A stretch of 23,436 bases of DNA. Origin: RGIG9115 sp045603225 (GTDB lineage: Bacteria > Bacillota > Clostridia > UBA1381). Made by a program: the position numbers and the translations under genes. Shown here one piece after another: positions 16,167 through 23,436 of the stretch (its first letter is position 1; every line of letters starts with the position of its first letter). The stretch is taken from contig JAZULT010000039.1 in NCBI GenBank assembly GCA_045603225.1, positions 1 through 23,436 on the forward strand. The letters run 5' to 3'. Below the pieces are notes generated by a model. It saw only the letters and a program-made list of their open reading frames with translations. It was not told the DNA's origin and did not search any database.

Positions 16167-16580
16167 TTATCGGATTACAGCGAAAGAAAATTCTCCGCTC
16201 ATGCATAACTTACCGCCAACGCGGCCAACTCCCTTTACGAAATAAAAAGGCGCTTTTTCTTTAATAAGAGTACATTCAAACTCTATGGTATCACCGGGTT
16301 TTACAGGTGTTTTAAATTTGACATTATTCATTCCTGTGTACATAGGTGTTGCGTCTTTCATTTTGTCTGCAAGGAGAACGCAACAAGTCTGTCCTGCCAT
16401 TTCACACTGAATAACACCGGGTACAATAGGATTCCCGGGAAAATGTCCCTGTAAAAACCACTCATCACCCTTAACGTTATACTTTCCGTGAGCAACGCCG
16501 TTTTCGTCAAGATAAGCCTCATCCACAAGGAGCATCGGCTCTCTGTGCGGCAATATTGTTTTTATTTCTTCTCTGTTCAT
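16167..16580 (-). CDS. fabZ: 3-hydroxyacyl-ACP dehydratase FabZ
   Basis: The 137-aa hotdog-fold dehydratase has the catalytic motif GHFPGNPIVPGV with H46 and the acid E60 in CEMAGQ. It removes water from 3-hydroxyacyl-ACP to give trans-2-enoyl-ACP, the substrate of FabK. Length is typical. AGAGGA precedes the ATG by 7 nt. It sits between accB and accC, exactly as in streptococcal and clostridial FAS clusters. No fabA, fabM or second fabZ-like (FabN) gene is visible in the window, so how double bonds for unsaturated fatty acids arise cannot be read here. Confidence 0.96.
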   Translation of the reverse strand: MNREEIKTILPHREPMLLVDEAYLDENGVAHGKYNVKGDEWFLQGHFPGNPIVPGVIQCEMAGQTCCVLLADKMKDATPMYTGMNNVKFKTPVKPGDTIEFECTLIKEKAPFYFVKGVGRVGGKLCMSGEFSFAVIR

Positions 16581-16598
16581 AACGTATTCCTCTGAATT

Positions 16599-17036
16599 TT
16601 ATTTAATTTTGAAAATCGGCTGTCCATATTCTACAACCTGTTCATTCTGAACATAAATCTCAACAATTTCACCGTCATACTCAGATGTGATTTCATTCAT
16701 AAGCTTCATTGCTTCAATTATGCAGAGAACGTCACCCTTCTTAACCTTTGAACCCACTGTTACATAAGGTTCATCATCAGGTGATGGTGCCGAATAAAAC
16801 ACACCAACCATCGGTGCAGTAACTTCCTTCCCTCCGCTGACAGCCGGGGTATTCACAGCCGGCACTTCCGCTTCGGCAGAAATATATACAGGAGCGGCAG
16901 GAACTGCACTTGCCTGCACTGTACCGCCGATGTTTCGTTCTATTTTTATTTTTGTCTCACCCTCTTCAACTTCGATTGAAGATAAGTTAAAGTTGTTTAC
17001 TATTTCGGCAAGAGATTTTATATTTTTAATATTCAT
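16599..17036 (-). CDS. accB: Acetyl-CoA carboxylase biotin carboxyl carrier protein
   Basis: The 145-aa protein has a C-terminal biotinyl domain (about 72-145) with the biotin attachment motif EAMKLMNE (K111), the preceding VGVFYSAPSPDDEPYV segment and the closing glycine turn. A Pro/Ala-rich linker (about 40-70) joins it to the N-terminal MNIKNIKSLAEIVNNFNL region. It carries carboxybiotin between AccC and AccA/AccD. An upstream in-frame GTG at 17042 is possible, but ATG at 17036 gives the normal AccB N-terminus and lies 10 nt after GGGAG. That Shine-Dalgarno overlaps the end of fabF. Confidence 0.95.
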   Translation of the reverse strand: MNIKNIKSLAEIVNNFNLSSIEVEEGETKIKIERNIGGTVQASAVPAAPVYISAEAEVPAVNTPAVSGGKEVTAPMVGVFYSAPSPDDEPYVTVGSKVKKGDVLCIIEAMKLMNEITSEYDGEIVEIYVQNEQVVEYGQPIFKIK

Positions 17037-17052
17037 ATACACTTATCTCCCT

Positions 17053-18288
17053 TCAGTCTGCATATTTAAGTGCAATACAAGCATTATGTCCGCCAAATCC
17101 GAGAGAAACAGACATTGCATATTCAGCCTGTTCTTCTATTGCTTTGTTTGGTACATAATCAAGATCACAATCTTCATCAGGTGTTTGATATCCTATAGTA
17201 GGCGGAATAATTCCCGTTTCAAGTGCTTTTGCACATGCAATTGCCTCTACTGCTCCTGCGGCACCAAGCATATGACCTGTCATAGACTTTGTTGAGCTTA
17301 TCTTCACCTTACGAGCATTTTCTTCTCCGAGTGCTTTCTTTATTGCAAGAGTTTCGGATTTGTCATTAAGAGGTGTGCTTGTACCGTGAGCATTAATGTA
17401 TATTTTTTCCGAACCGTCAATTCCTGCTTCTGCCATAGCAAGCTTTATTGCTCTTGCACCGCCCTCAGCTTCCGGATCGGGAGCTGTCACGTGATGTGCA
17501 TCGCAAGTATTCCCGTATCCGCAAATTTCCGCGTAAATATGTGCACCACGTGCTTTTGCGTGTTCGTACTCTTCAAGAATTACTATACCGCTTCCTTCAC
17601 CGAGAACAAATCCCGATCTTTCTTTATCAAACGGAATTGAAGCACGCTTCGGATCCTCGCTCTTTGTAAGTGCCATACAGTTTGTAAAGCCGGCAATGGC
17701 AAGCTTATTTACTGTAGCTTCTGCTCCGCCGGCAATTATTGCATCAGCATATCCGTGCTTTATAGCATGAAAAGCCTCACCTATTGAATGATTAGATGTA
17801 GCGCAAGCAGTTACAACCGGAAGACATACACCTTTTGCATTATATTTAATTGCTATATTACCTGCGGCAATGTTACCTATCATCTGCGGAATAAATAGCG
17901 GAGAAACACGTCCCGGCCCTTTTTCATTCAATTTAAGAGTTTCATCAATAAATGTGCTCATACCACCGATACCCGAACCAACATACACACCCAGACGTTC
18001 CGGCTCAACAGTTCCGAGAATCCCGCTGTCTTCAACAGCCTCTTTAGCAGCCGCTACTGCGTACTGTGCAAACAAATCGAGCTTTCTCAGTTCGCTTTTG
18101 CTTTCTACATACTTTGTACCGTCAAAATCTTTTACTTCTGCGGCTATTTTTACCTTTAAATCTTCTGTATCGCATTTTGTAATGAAATCAATTCCGCATA
18201 CGCCGTTTTTAAGGCTGTTCCAGAACGTTTCAGTGTCCTGTCCTACCGGTGTAATTGCACCGAGACCGGTTATAACTACTCTTTTCAT
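17053..18288 (-). CDS. fabF: 3-oxoacyl-ACP synthase II FabF
   Basis: The 411-aa thiolase-fold condensing enzyme has active-site Cys162 in VTACATSNHSIG, His301 in NAHGTSTPLND, His339 in SMTGHMLGAAGA, and the C-terminal gating loop SLGFGGHNA. It elongates acyl-ACP with malonyl-ACP. Length is standard. The start is preceded by a GGA 8 nt upstream, with a stronger AAAGGA further back at about 13 nt, so the initiation signal is weaker than those of its neighbours. Unlike other junctions in this operon, 136 nt separate it from fabG, and that gap holds a nested inverted-repeat element. Confidence 0.97.
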   Translation of the reverse strand: MKRVVITGLGAITPVGQDTETFWNSLKNGVCGIDFITKCDTEDLKVKIAAEVKDFDGTKYVESKSELRKLDLFAQYAVAAAKEAVEDSGILGTVEPERLGVYVGSGIGGMSTFIDETLKLNEKGPGRVSPLFIPQMIGNIAAGNIAIKYNAKGVCLPVVTACATSNHSIGEAFHAIKHGYADAIIAGGAEATVNKLAIAGFTNCMALTKSEDPKRASIPFDKERSGFVLGEGSGIVILEEYEHAKARGAHIYAEICGYGNTCDAHHVTAPDPEAEGGARAIKLAMAEAGIDGSEKIYINAHGTSTPLNDKSETLAIKKALGEENARKVKISSTKSMTGHMLGAAGAVEAIACAKALETGIIPPTIGYQTPDEDCDLDYVPNKAIEEQAEYAMSVSLGFGGHNACIALKYAD

Positions 18289-18319
18289 TCTAACATTCCA
18301 ATCCTTTCATGGTAAAAAA

Positions 18320-18428
18320 CTTAAATTCTGATAAATTTTTTGGAGATTTCCGTCTGCGAAAACGCAGTCGTACGTATGGTACGTCAAGTTTTCAAAGATG
18401 GTAATATCGGAAATTTTAGCGAATTTAA
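18320..18428. repeat. Nested inverted-repeat element in the fabG-fabF gap
   Basis: Outer arms TTAAATTC (18321-18328) and GAATTTAA (18421-18428) and inner arms ATTTCCG (18346-18352) and CGGAAAT (18408-18414) enclose two small hairpins. These are CTGCG-AAAA-CGCAG (18354-18367) and ACGTA-TGG-TACGT (18372-18384). The outer right arm includes the fabG stop codon. The outermost 18 bases of the two ends agree at about 14 positions, as in imperfect terminal inverted repeats. This fits either a miniature mobile or dispersed element inserted in the operon, or a structured RNA controlling the fabG-fabF junction. No coding sequence is visible inside, and I recognise no named family. Confidence 0.65.
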
Positions 18429-19162
18429 ATATACATTCCACCGTCTATCTTTATTACCTGTCCTGTCAGATAGCTTGCCGCATCTGATACAAGAAACTTA
18501 ACAGTATTTGCAACATCAGACGGCTTTCCTGCTCTGCCGAGAGGAATCTGTTTTAAGAACATTTCCTTTGTTTCTTCACTGAGAACAGCTGTCATATCCG
18601 TTTCGATATAACCCGGGGCAACAGCATTACAAGTAATACCGCGTGATGCAAATTCCTTTGCAACCGACTTTGTAAGACCTACAACTCCTGCTTTTGATGA
18701 AGCGTAGTTTATCTGTCCTGCATTACCCATAAGTCCGACTACTGAACTGACATTCACGATAGAACCGCTCTTTTGCTTAAGAAAACTTCTTGAAAGATGC
18801 TTTATCATATTAAATGAACCCTTCAGGTTTACATTGATACAAGCATCAAAATCTTCTTCCTTCATCTGAAGCATAAGCTTATCACGTGTGATACCCGCAT
18901 TATTAACAAGTATATCAACCTTTCCGAAATCGGCAAGAATCTGCTTTACTACTTCTGCAGACGCATCAAAATCAGATACATCGCAAAGATATGAAACACA
19001 TTTGCTGTACTGAGAAATTTTTTCTACAGCCTCTGCACCTTCTTCTTCCTTTCCGAAATATACCATTGCTATTTCTGCACTCTCTTTTGCCAGTTCAAGT
19101 GCAATTTCAAAACCTATGCCACGGCTTGAACCCGTCACAAGTGCTGTTTTTCCACTAAACAT
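18425..19162 (-). CDS. fabG: 3-oxoacyl-ACP reductase FabG
   Basis: The 245-aa short-chain dehydrogenase has the cofactor motif TGSSRGIG (10-17), NNAG (87-90) and the catalytic triad S140, Y153, K157 (in VSSVVG and YASSKAG). It reduces 3-oxoacyl-ACP with NADPH. The C-terminal LTGQVIKIDGGMYI is standard. GGAG lies 9 nt upstream of the ATG, inside the 3' end of fabD; the gap to fabD is 4 nt. Its stop codon falls within the right arm of the inverted-repeat element at 18320-18428. Confidence 0.96.
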   Translation of the reverse strand: MFSGKTALVTGSSRGIGFEIALELAKESAEIAMVYFGKEEEGAEAVEKISQYSKCVSYLCDVSDFDASAEVVKQILADFGKVDILVNNAGITRDKLMLQMKEEDFDACINVNLKGSFNMIKHLSRSFLKQKSGSIVNVSSVVGLMGNAGQINYASSKAGVVGLTKSVAKEFASRGITCNAVAPGYIETDMTAVLSEETKEMFLKQIPLGRAGKPSDVANTVKFLVSDAASYLTGQVIKIDGGMYI

Positions 19163-19166
19163 CAGA

Positions 19167-20078
19167 TTATTCTCCTTTTAATTCATCAGACACAGCTATT
19201 GCATCTTCATATGTCTGAACACTATATATTTTTACTTCTCGGCTTATTTTCTTTATAAGACCGGCAAGAGTTTTTCCGGCACCAACCTCAATAAATGTAT
19301 CAAATCCGTCATTAATCATATTTTCTACCGTCTGCTGCCATTTTACAGAATTATTTATCTGTTTGCTGATAAGCTCTTTCCCGGTATACGGCAGAGCTGT
19401 AACATTCGCATACACAGGTACTGTCAAATCTGACATTTCTTTATTCTCAAGGTATTCTGACATCCCTTCAGCTGCACTGTCCATATGCGGACAATGAAAA
19501 GCACCGCTTACCGCAAGGGGCATAGCTCGTCCTTTAAGTACTGAAACTTCTTCAACAAGCTTATCTATGCTTTCCTTTGTTCCGGCACATACAAGCTGAC
19601 CGCCACAGTTATAGTTTACAGGATAAACTCCGCCTGTTTTTTCGCAAAGTTCTTCAACCGCACTATTTTCAAGCTTAAGTACAGCAGCCATTGCACCGGG
19701 ATTATTTATGCTTGCAGCATGCATAAGCTCTGCACGTTTTACAACAAGCTTGAATCCGTCCTCAATCGAAAATGCACCGGCAAATGTCAGCGCCGGTATT
19801 TCACCAAGGGAAAATCCAGCCACAGCATCAGGAGATATTCCCTTTTCTTCAAGTGCTTTCGCACAAGCTAAGTCAACCGCAAAAAGCGCAGGCTGTGTGT
19901 TTATCGTAACCGATAAATCCTCTTTAGAACCGTTAAAACACATATCACTTATGCCGGGACGTACACAGTCGGCAGTTTCAAAAACTTTTCTCCCCGATTC
20001 GGAATTCTCATAAATCTCCTTACCCATTCCCGGATACTGAGAGCCCTGTCCTGCAAATACAAATGCTATTTTACCCAT
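19167..20078 (-). CDS. fabD: Malonyl-CoA:ACP transacylase FabD
   Basis: The 303-aa acyltransferase moves malonyl from CoA to AcpP. It has the oxyanion motif GQGSQ (Q11), the nucleophile motif GFSLGE with S90, and the catalytic H195 in SGAFHCPHM. Phe89 replaces the histidine of the common GHSxG motif. The substitution lies next to the nucleophile but leaves the Ser/His pair intact, so the enzyme should be active. The ATG overlaps the end of fabK by 13 nt, and AAAGGAG lies 7 nt before it, within fabK. Confidence 0.95.
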   Translation of the reverse strand: MGKIAFVFAGQGSQYPGMGKEIYENSESGRKVFETADCVRPGISDMCFNGSKEDLSVTINTQPALFAVDLACAKALEEKGISPDAVAGFSLGEIPALTFAGAFSIEDGFKLVVKRAELMHAASINNPGAMAAVLKLENSAVEELCEKTGGVYPVNYNCGGQLVCAGTKESIDKLVEEVSVLKGRAMPLAVSGAFHCPHMDSAAEGMSEYLENKEMSDLTVPVYANVTALPYTGKELISKQINNSVKWQQTVENMINDGFDTFIEVGAGKTLAGLIKKISREVKIYSVQTYEDAIAVSDELKGE

Positions 20079-21013
20079 TTTTGTGCTCCTTTCAGAACCT
20101 CTTCAGCTTCTGCAAAAATTTCAGTTATAAGATGACTGCAGGTTTCTCTTTCTTTAATCATTCCTGAAATCTGACCGGCTAAGAAAGTACCTTCTTTCTC
20201 ATTACCCTCACGAGCAGCTTTTCTGAGACTTCCTACACCAAGCTGTTCAAGCTCTTCGTTTGTGACACTTCCATCATATTCCAGTCTGAACATCTTTCTG
20301 GAAAACGGAGTCTTGATACTGCGCATAGGATGTCCGAGACGCTTTCCTGTTGCAATCGTATCTATATCTTTCGCTTTTATAACTTTATCCTTATAAACAT
20401 CACTGATTGTACATTCATCCGTTACAAGGAATCTTGTACCGAGCTGAACGCCAACCGCACCCAGCATGAAAGCTGCAGCAACACCTCTGCCGTCACCTAT
20501 ACCACCTGCCGCAATAACAGGAATTGATACACTTGACACAACCTGAGGAACAAGTGCCATCGTGGTCAGGTCTCCAATATGTCCGCCTGACTCTCCGCCT
20601 TCCGCAATAACCGCAGATGCACCTGCACGTTCAACCATTTTAGCTATACCTGTGGACGGAACAACAGGAATAACCTTTATCCCCGCCTCAATCCATTCCT
20701 TCATATATTTTGAAGGATTTCCGGCACCTGTTGTAACAACAGGAATTTTTTCATCTATAACCACTTGTGCCGCTTCATCGGCAAAGGGACTCATAAGCAT
20801 TACATTTACGCCAAAAGGCTTGTCTGTCATACTTTTACATTTCTTAATTTCTTCACGAAGCTGGTCTCCGTTACTGTTCATAGCGGCTATTATTCCGAGT
20901 CCTCCGGCATTCGACACAGCAGCCGCAAGATTTGCATCCGCAACCCATGCCATACCTCCCTGAAAAATCGGATATTCAATGTCAAGCATTTCGCATAATG
21001 GTGTTTTTATCAT
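20066..21013 (-). CDS. fabK: Enoyl-ACP reductase II FabK, FMN-dependent
   Basis: The 315-aa FMN-dependent TIM-barrel enoyl reductase of the nitronate monooxygenase-like family carries out the last reduction of each elongation cycle. Diagnostic segments are YPIFQGGMAWVADANLAAAVSNAGGLG near the N-terminus, AEGGESGGHIG (H145 at the FabK catalytic histidine) and AAGGIGDGRGVAAAFMLGAVGVQLGTRF. It replaces FabI, which is absent here. Position between acpP and fabD is the standard Firmicute arrangement and separates it from nitronate monooxygenases. The upstream 108-nt gap contains a strong hairpin at 21072-21100. GAGG lies upstream of the ATG. Confidence 0.95.
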   Translation of the reverse strand: MIKTPLCEMLDIEYPIFQGGMAWVADANLAAAVSNAGGLGIIAAMNSNGDQLREEIKKCKSMTDKPFGVNVMLMSPFADEAAQVVIDEKIPVVTTGAGNPSKYMKEWIEAGIKVIPVVPSTGIAKMVERAGASAVIAEGGESGGHIGDLTTMALVPQVVSSVSIPVIAAGGIGDGRGVAAAFMLGAVGVQLGTRFLVTDECTISDVYKDKVIKAKDIDTIATGKRLGHPMRSIKTPFSRKMFRLEYDGSVTNEELEQLGVGSLRKAAREGNEKEGTFLAGQISGMIKERETCSHLITEIFAEAEEVLKGAQKWVK

Positions 21014-21071
21014 ATTTGCTACACCTCTATATATAAATTTAATTATTTTTTTAATTTCTTATGAAACACTG

Positions 21072-21100
21072 CAGAAGGGACTAATTTTCAGCCCCTTCTG
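21072..21100 (-). promoter_or_regulatory. 11-bp RNA hairpin in the acpP-fabK gap
   Basis: In the operon mRNA, CAGAAGGGGCT pairs with AGTCCCTTCTG (one G-U pair) around a 7-nt loop, 21 nt after the acpP stop. No U-run follows, so it is not a classical terminator. The position just after a gene whose product is needed in large excess suggests a partial terminator, a processing site or a 3' stabiliser for an acpP-containing transcript. Confidence 0.7.
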
Positions 21101-21121
21101 TATATTTCAACGCAGTTAATC

Positions 21122-21346
21122 TTATTCCATATTGTCTTCAATGTACTTAACAACTGAACCAACTGTCTTAAAGTCACTGCTCATTTCGATGCTCACACCA
21201 AATTCATCTTCAATACCCATGATAAGCTCAACAGTATCAAGTGAATCGAGGCCAAGATCATCAAAAGTGCTTTCTTCTGTTACATTTTCAGTATCAACAT
21301 CTGTGTAATCAGCAAGCATTTCCACAACCTTATCAAAAACCATCAT
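21122..21346 (-). CDS. acpP: Acyl carrier protein
   Basis: The acidic four-helix protein has the phosphopantetheine attachment motif LGLDSLDTVEL, with Ser35 carrying the prosthetic group that holds all acyl intermediates. An open frame extends to 21442 inside fabH, but AGGAGG lies 5 nt before the ATG at 21346 and 8 nt before a second ATG at 21343. The protein is therefore 75 or 74 aa, the normal AcpP size; the second start would give MVFDKV. It has the strongest Shine-Dalgarno of the operon, as expected for its abundance, and hairpins lie on both sides of the gene. Confidence 0.96.
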   Translation of the reverse strand: MMVFDKVVEMLADYTDVDTENVTEESTFDDLGLDSLDTVELIMGIEDEFGVSIEMSSDFKTVGSVVKYIEDNME

Positions 21347-21376
21347 TATATCCTCCTTTAATATTATTTGTATTCT

Positions 21377-21394
21377 AATTGTCAGAAGACAATT
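21377..21394 (-). promoter_or_regulatory. 7-bp RNA hairpin at the fabH-acpP junction
   Basis: AATTGTC and GACAATT pair around a 4-nt loop. The 5' arm in the mRNA overlaps the first two bases (T, A) of the fabH stop codon, and the acpP ribosome binding site follows about 20 nt later. With the hairpin at 21072-21100 it brackets acpP. It may reduce read-through ribosome interference or mark an RNA processing point; no U-run suggests termination. Confidence 0.55.
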
Positions 21395-22352
21395 ATTTAC
21401 CCCATTCAATAACGCACGCACCGCGCGACAATCCTGCACCAAATGCGCTGAGTACTATTTTTGCACCCTTTTTAAGCTTTCCGTTTTTATTAAGATCATC
21501 AAGCACCAAAGGAATTGATGCAGATGATGTGTTTCCGTATTCTTCAACATTATGCGGAACCTTTTCATCTGAAAGCTTAAGCCTTTGCTGTGCAAAGCTG
21601 ATAATTCTCAGATTTGCCTGATGCAATACAAAATGTGATATATCATCCACTGTAAGTGAATTTTTCTTAAGAATATTTTTTATATCCGTTGTTATTGACG
21701 AAACAGCAAACTTAAAGATTTCCTGCCCGCTCATCTTAAGGTAACCGCGGTCAGATTTTTCCGAATACGGACAATTGCTTCCATAACCAAGAACGTTAAG
21801 CGGTTCGCTGTTTCCGTCTATGTCAAGTACAAAATCTGTCATTGTATCGCTTTTTTCAACAACCACAGCACCTGCACCGTCACCAAAGAGGACACATGTT
21901 CCTCTGTCAGTCCAGTCTGCCATTTTTGTAAGATGCTCTGCGCAAACAACAAGTACCTTTTCAGCTCTACCACTCATAATATAACTGTCAGCAGCATCAA
22001 GTGCATACACAAATCCGCAGCATCCCATATTTACATCAAGCATACGGCCTGTTTTAATTCCGACCTCTTTCGAAACAAGACATGAAAGCGAAGGAGAAAC
22101 AAAATCACCCTGAAGTGTCGAACAAATCACAGCATCAATATCTTCAGGAGCAAGTCCTGCATCTGATATCGCTTCCTTTGCCGCTTCAGCTGCATGTTCA
22201 AGAAGTGATTCATTTTCTATGATATGTCTCGTTTTTATTCCGGTTCTTTCGGTAATCCATTCATCGCTTGTATCAAGGAAATCCGTAAGCATATCATTTG
22301 TGACTATCTGAGCTGGCACGCTTTTTCCGGTTCCTGTAATAGTAAAACTCAT
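21393..22352 (-). CDS. fabH: 3-oxoacyl-ACP synthase III FabH
   Basis: The 319-aa enzyme starts chain synthesis by condensing a short acyl-CoA with malonyl-ACP. The catalytic triad is visible: Cys111 in DVNMGCCGFVYAL, His244 in LHQANLRI and Asn274 in YGNTSSASIP. The N-terminal region includes DEWITERTGIKTRHI, a FabH hallmark. The residue after the catalytic Cys is a second Cys where Ser or Ala is usual. Primer choice (straight or branched) cannot be deduced from this. A modest GAGG lies 11 nt before the ATG. It is the first FAS gene, 18 nt downstream of galM, with no convincing promoter in that gap. Confidence 0.96.
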   Translation of the reverse strand: MSFTITGTGKSVPAQIVTNDMLTDFLDTSDEWITERTGIKTRHIIENESLLEHAAEAAKEAISDAGLAPEDIDAVICSTLQGDFVSPSLSCLVSKEVGIKTGRMLDVNMGCCGFVYALDAADSYIMSGRAEKVLVVCAEHLTKMADWTDRGTCVLFGDGAGAVVVEKSDTMTDFVLDIDGNSEPLNVLGYGSNCPYSEKSDRGYLKMSGQEIFKFAVSSITTDIKNILKKNSLTVDDISHFVLHQANLRIISFAQQRLKLSDEKVPHNVEEYGNTSSASIPLVLDDLNKNGKLKKGAKIVLSAFGAGLSRGACVIEWGK

Positions 22353-22370
22353 TTATTACTATACCTCATT

Positions 22371-23420
22371 TCATATATTATAGAACTTATATATTGTTGT
22401 AGTATCATATTTATCACCGGCTTTAAGTACAGCTGACGGAAAATGACTGTTCTTCACTGCGTTCGGGAAAAGCTGTGTTTCAAGACAAATTGCTTTATGA
22501 ACACCGTAAACAGCTCCTTCTTTACCGGGCATCCCTTCATCCATTGCATTACAAGTATAAATCTGAACACCGGGCTTATCTGTGTAAGTATCCATTGCAA
22601 TACCTGTTTCTTCATTTATAAGCACTGCCGCTTTCCTCAAGCCTGCACCGTCGATTACAAAATTATGGTCAAAACCTCCAAACATCTTTATCTGTTCATC
22701 GGAAGCATTAAATCCGTCACCAAGCTTCTTTCCGCCTCTGAAATCAAAGCCGGTTCCTTCAACAGAAAGGATTTCGCCCGTCGGCATACATTCGCTGTTA
22801 TTCGGTGTATAGAAGCTGCAGTTCATTGTAAGAACATGATTATCAACAAGTCCTGACTTATGACCGCCGAGATTGAAGTAACTGTGATTAGTCATATTCA
22901 TGAGCGTATCTGCATCTGTTACCCCTTCATAATGAATAACAAGTTCATTATCTTTTGTAATTGTATAAGTAACTGTCACATCAAGATTTCCGGGATATCC
23001 TTCTTCCCCGTCAGGCGAAGTCATTGTAAGCTTAAGAGCAGGTTCTTCATCCGTTCCGCCAATTTCTGCGTTCCATACCTTTTTATCAAAACCGACAATT
23101 CCGCCATGCAGACTGTTATCACCATCATTAATACCTACATTATATTCTTTTCCGTTAATTACAACCGTTCCGTTTGCAAGTCTGTTTGCGTAACGTCCGA
23201 TTGCTGCACCAAGATATCCCGGGTTCTCAGCATAGGCTTCAGGGCCTGCCTGTCCAAGAACAACATCGGTTACATTACCGTTCTTATCATTTACCAAAAT
23301 ATTCTTAATAATACATCCGTAATCAAGAACACAAACTGTCATACCGTTACAGTTTACCATTTCATACTCATTAACATTCATGCCGTTGATAATTCCGTAT
23401 TCTTTTGTTTTTATGCTCAT
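22371..23420 (-). CDS. galM: Aldose 1-epimerase (mutarotase)
   Basis: The 349-aa protein of the GalM fold interconverts alpha and beta anomers of galactose/glucose-type sugars. Visible family residues are H105 (NSLHGG), H179 (MTNHSYFNLGGH), D252 (GGFDHNF) and the catalytic base E314 (CLETQLFPNA), plus GRYANR (75-80). There is no signal peptide, so it is cytoplasmic. AGAGGA lies 7 nt before the ATG. It ends 18 nt before fabH on the same strand, so the FAS operon is probably partly or fully transcribed through it; its own promoter lies beyond the window. Its function is unrelated to fatty-acid synthesis. Confidence 0.93.
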   Translation of the reverse strand: MSIKTKEYGIINGMNVNEYEMVNCNGMTVCVLDYGCIIKNILVNDKNGNVTDVVLGQAGPEAYAENPGYLGAAIGRYANRLANGTVVINGKEYNVGINDGDNSLHGGIVGFDKKVWNAEIGGTDEEPALKLTMTSPDGEEGYPGNLDVTVTYTITKDNELVIHYEGVTDADTLMNMTNHSYFNLGGHKSGLVDNHVLTMNCSFYTPNNSECMPTGEILSVEGTGFDFRGGKKLGDGFNASDEQIKMFGGFDHNFVIDGAGLRKAAVLINEETGIAMDTYTDKPGVQIYTCNAMDEGMPGKEGAVYGVHKAICLETQLFPNAVKNSHFPSAVLKAGDKYDTTTIYKFYNI

Positions 23421-23436
23421 AATATAATCCTCTTTT

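Noticed and set aside
18320..18428. FapR or FabT operator between fabG and fabF
   Set aside because: I see no match to the symmetric operators of either regulator as I know them, and the site is inside the operon, not at a promoter.
21014..21121. Intrinsic terminator ending a fabH-acpP transcript
   Set aside because: The stem is strong but no U-tract follows, and fabK must be transcribed with the rest, since no good promoter was found in the gap.
21347..21442. N-terminal extension of acyl carrier protein into fabH
   Set aside because: AGGAGG at 21352-21357 points to starts at 21346 or 21343, giving the normal AcpP length.
22353..22420. Promoter for fabH in the galM 3' end
   Set aside because: A TATAAT-like box exists, but no acceptable -35 at 16-18 bp; AT-rich sequence makes such boxes frequent.

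Overview
The window looks like a chromosomal segment of a low-GC Clostridia bacterium (Bacillota), probably a gut Oscillospiraceae/Ruminococcus-like organism. The reasons are AT-rich codon use, strong AGGAGG-type ribosome binding sites, sigma-A-like promoters, and a fatty-acid synthesis cluster in the Firmicute gene order with FabK as the enoyl reductase. The taxonomic call is inference; there is no rRNA or other marker here.

Left edge (1-131): a short array of hairpins with an exact 22-nt period. Four conserved ATTTCA hexamers alternate with unrelated 6-7 bp hairpins. A separate 12-bp hairpin then abuts the stop codon of the first gene. I cannot name a known family for this array, and it is the most unusual structure in the window.

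Region 132-12477 is an accessory carbohydrate region built from several short transcription units. A leftward unit carries an MFS transporter, an ElaA-like acetyltransferase and a SxxK serine hydrolase. Divergent to it is a cytoplasmic GH37 trehalase-like hydrolase. A bidirectional terminator separates that gene from a leftward operon of two Gfo/Idh/MocA oxidoreductases and a divergent NagB-family sugar-phosphate deaminase. An AraC-family regulator is transcribed divergently from this operon. A second divergent pair follows: a predicted alpha/alpha-toroid plus beta-sandwich protein (leftward) and a 713-aa predicted TIM-barrel glycosidase-like protein (rightward). A 13-bp direct repeat with 21-bp period, typical of AraC-family operators, lies directly upstream of the latter's -35 box. 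No enzyme has an export signal, so these genes most plausibly process imported saccharides inside the cell. The substrate cannot be read from sequence.

Region 12547-22352 is a leftward FAS-II operon in the order fabH-acpP-fabK-fabD-fabG-fabF-accB-fabZ-accC-accD-accA, followed by a translationally coupled HAD phosphatase. It encodes malonyl-CoA formation (AccABCD), malonyl transfer (FabD), initiation (FabH), elongation (FabF), and the reduction and dehydration steps (FabG, FabZ, FabK) on the acyl carrier AcpP. Aldose 1-epimerase (galM) sits 18 nt upstream of fabH, where related clusters often carry the FabT regulator. Most junctions are overlaps or a few nucleotides. The exceptions are the gaps around acpP, which contain hairpins, and a 136-nt gap between fabG and fabF holding a nested inverted-repeat element.
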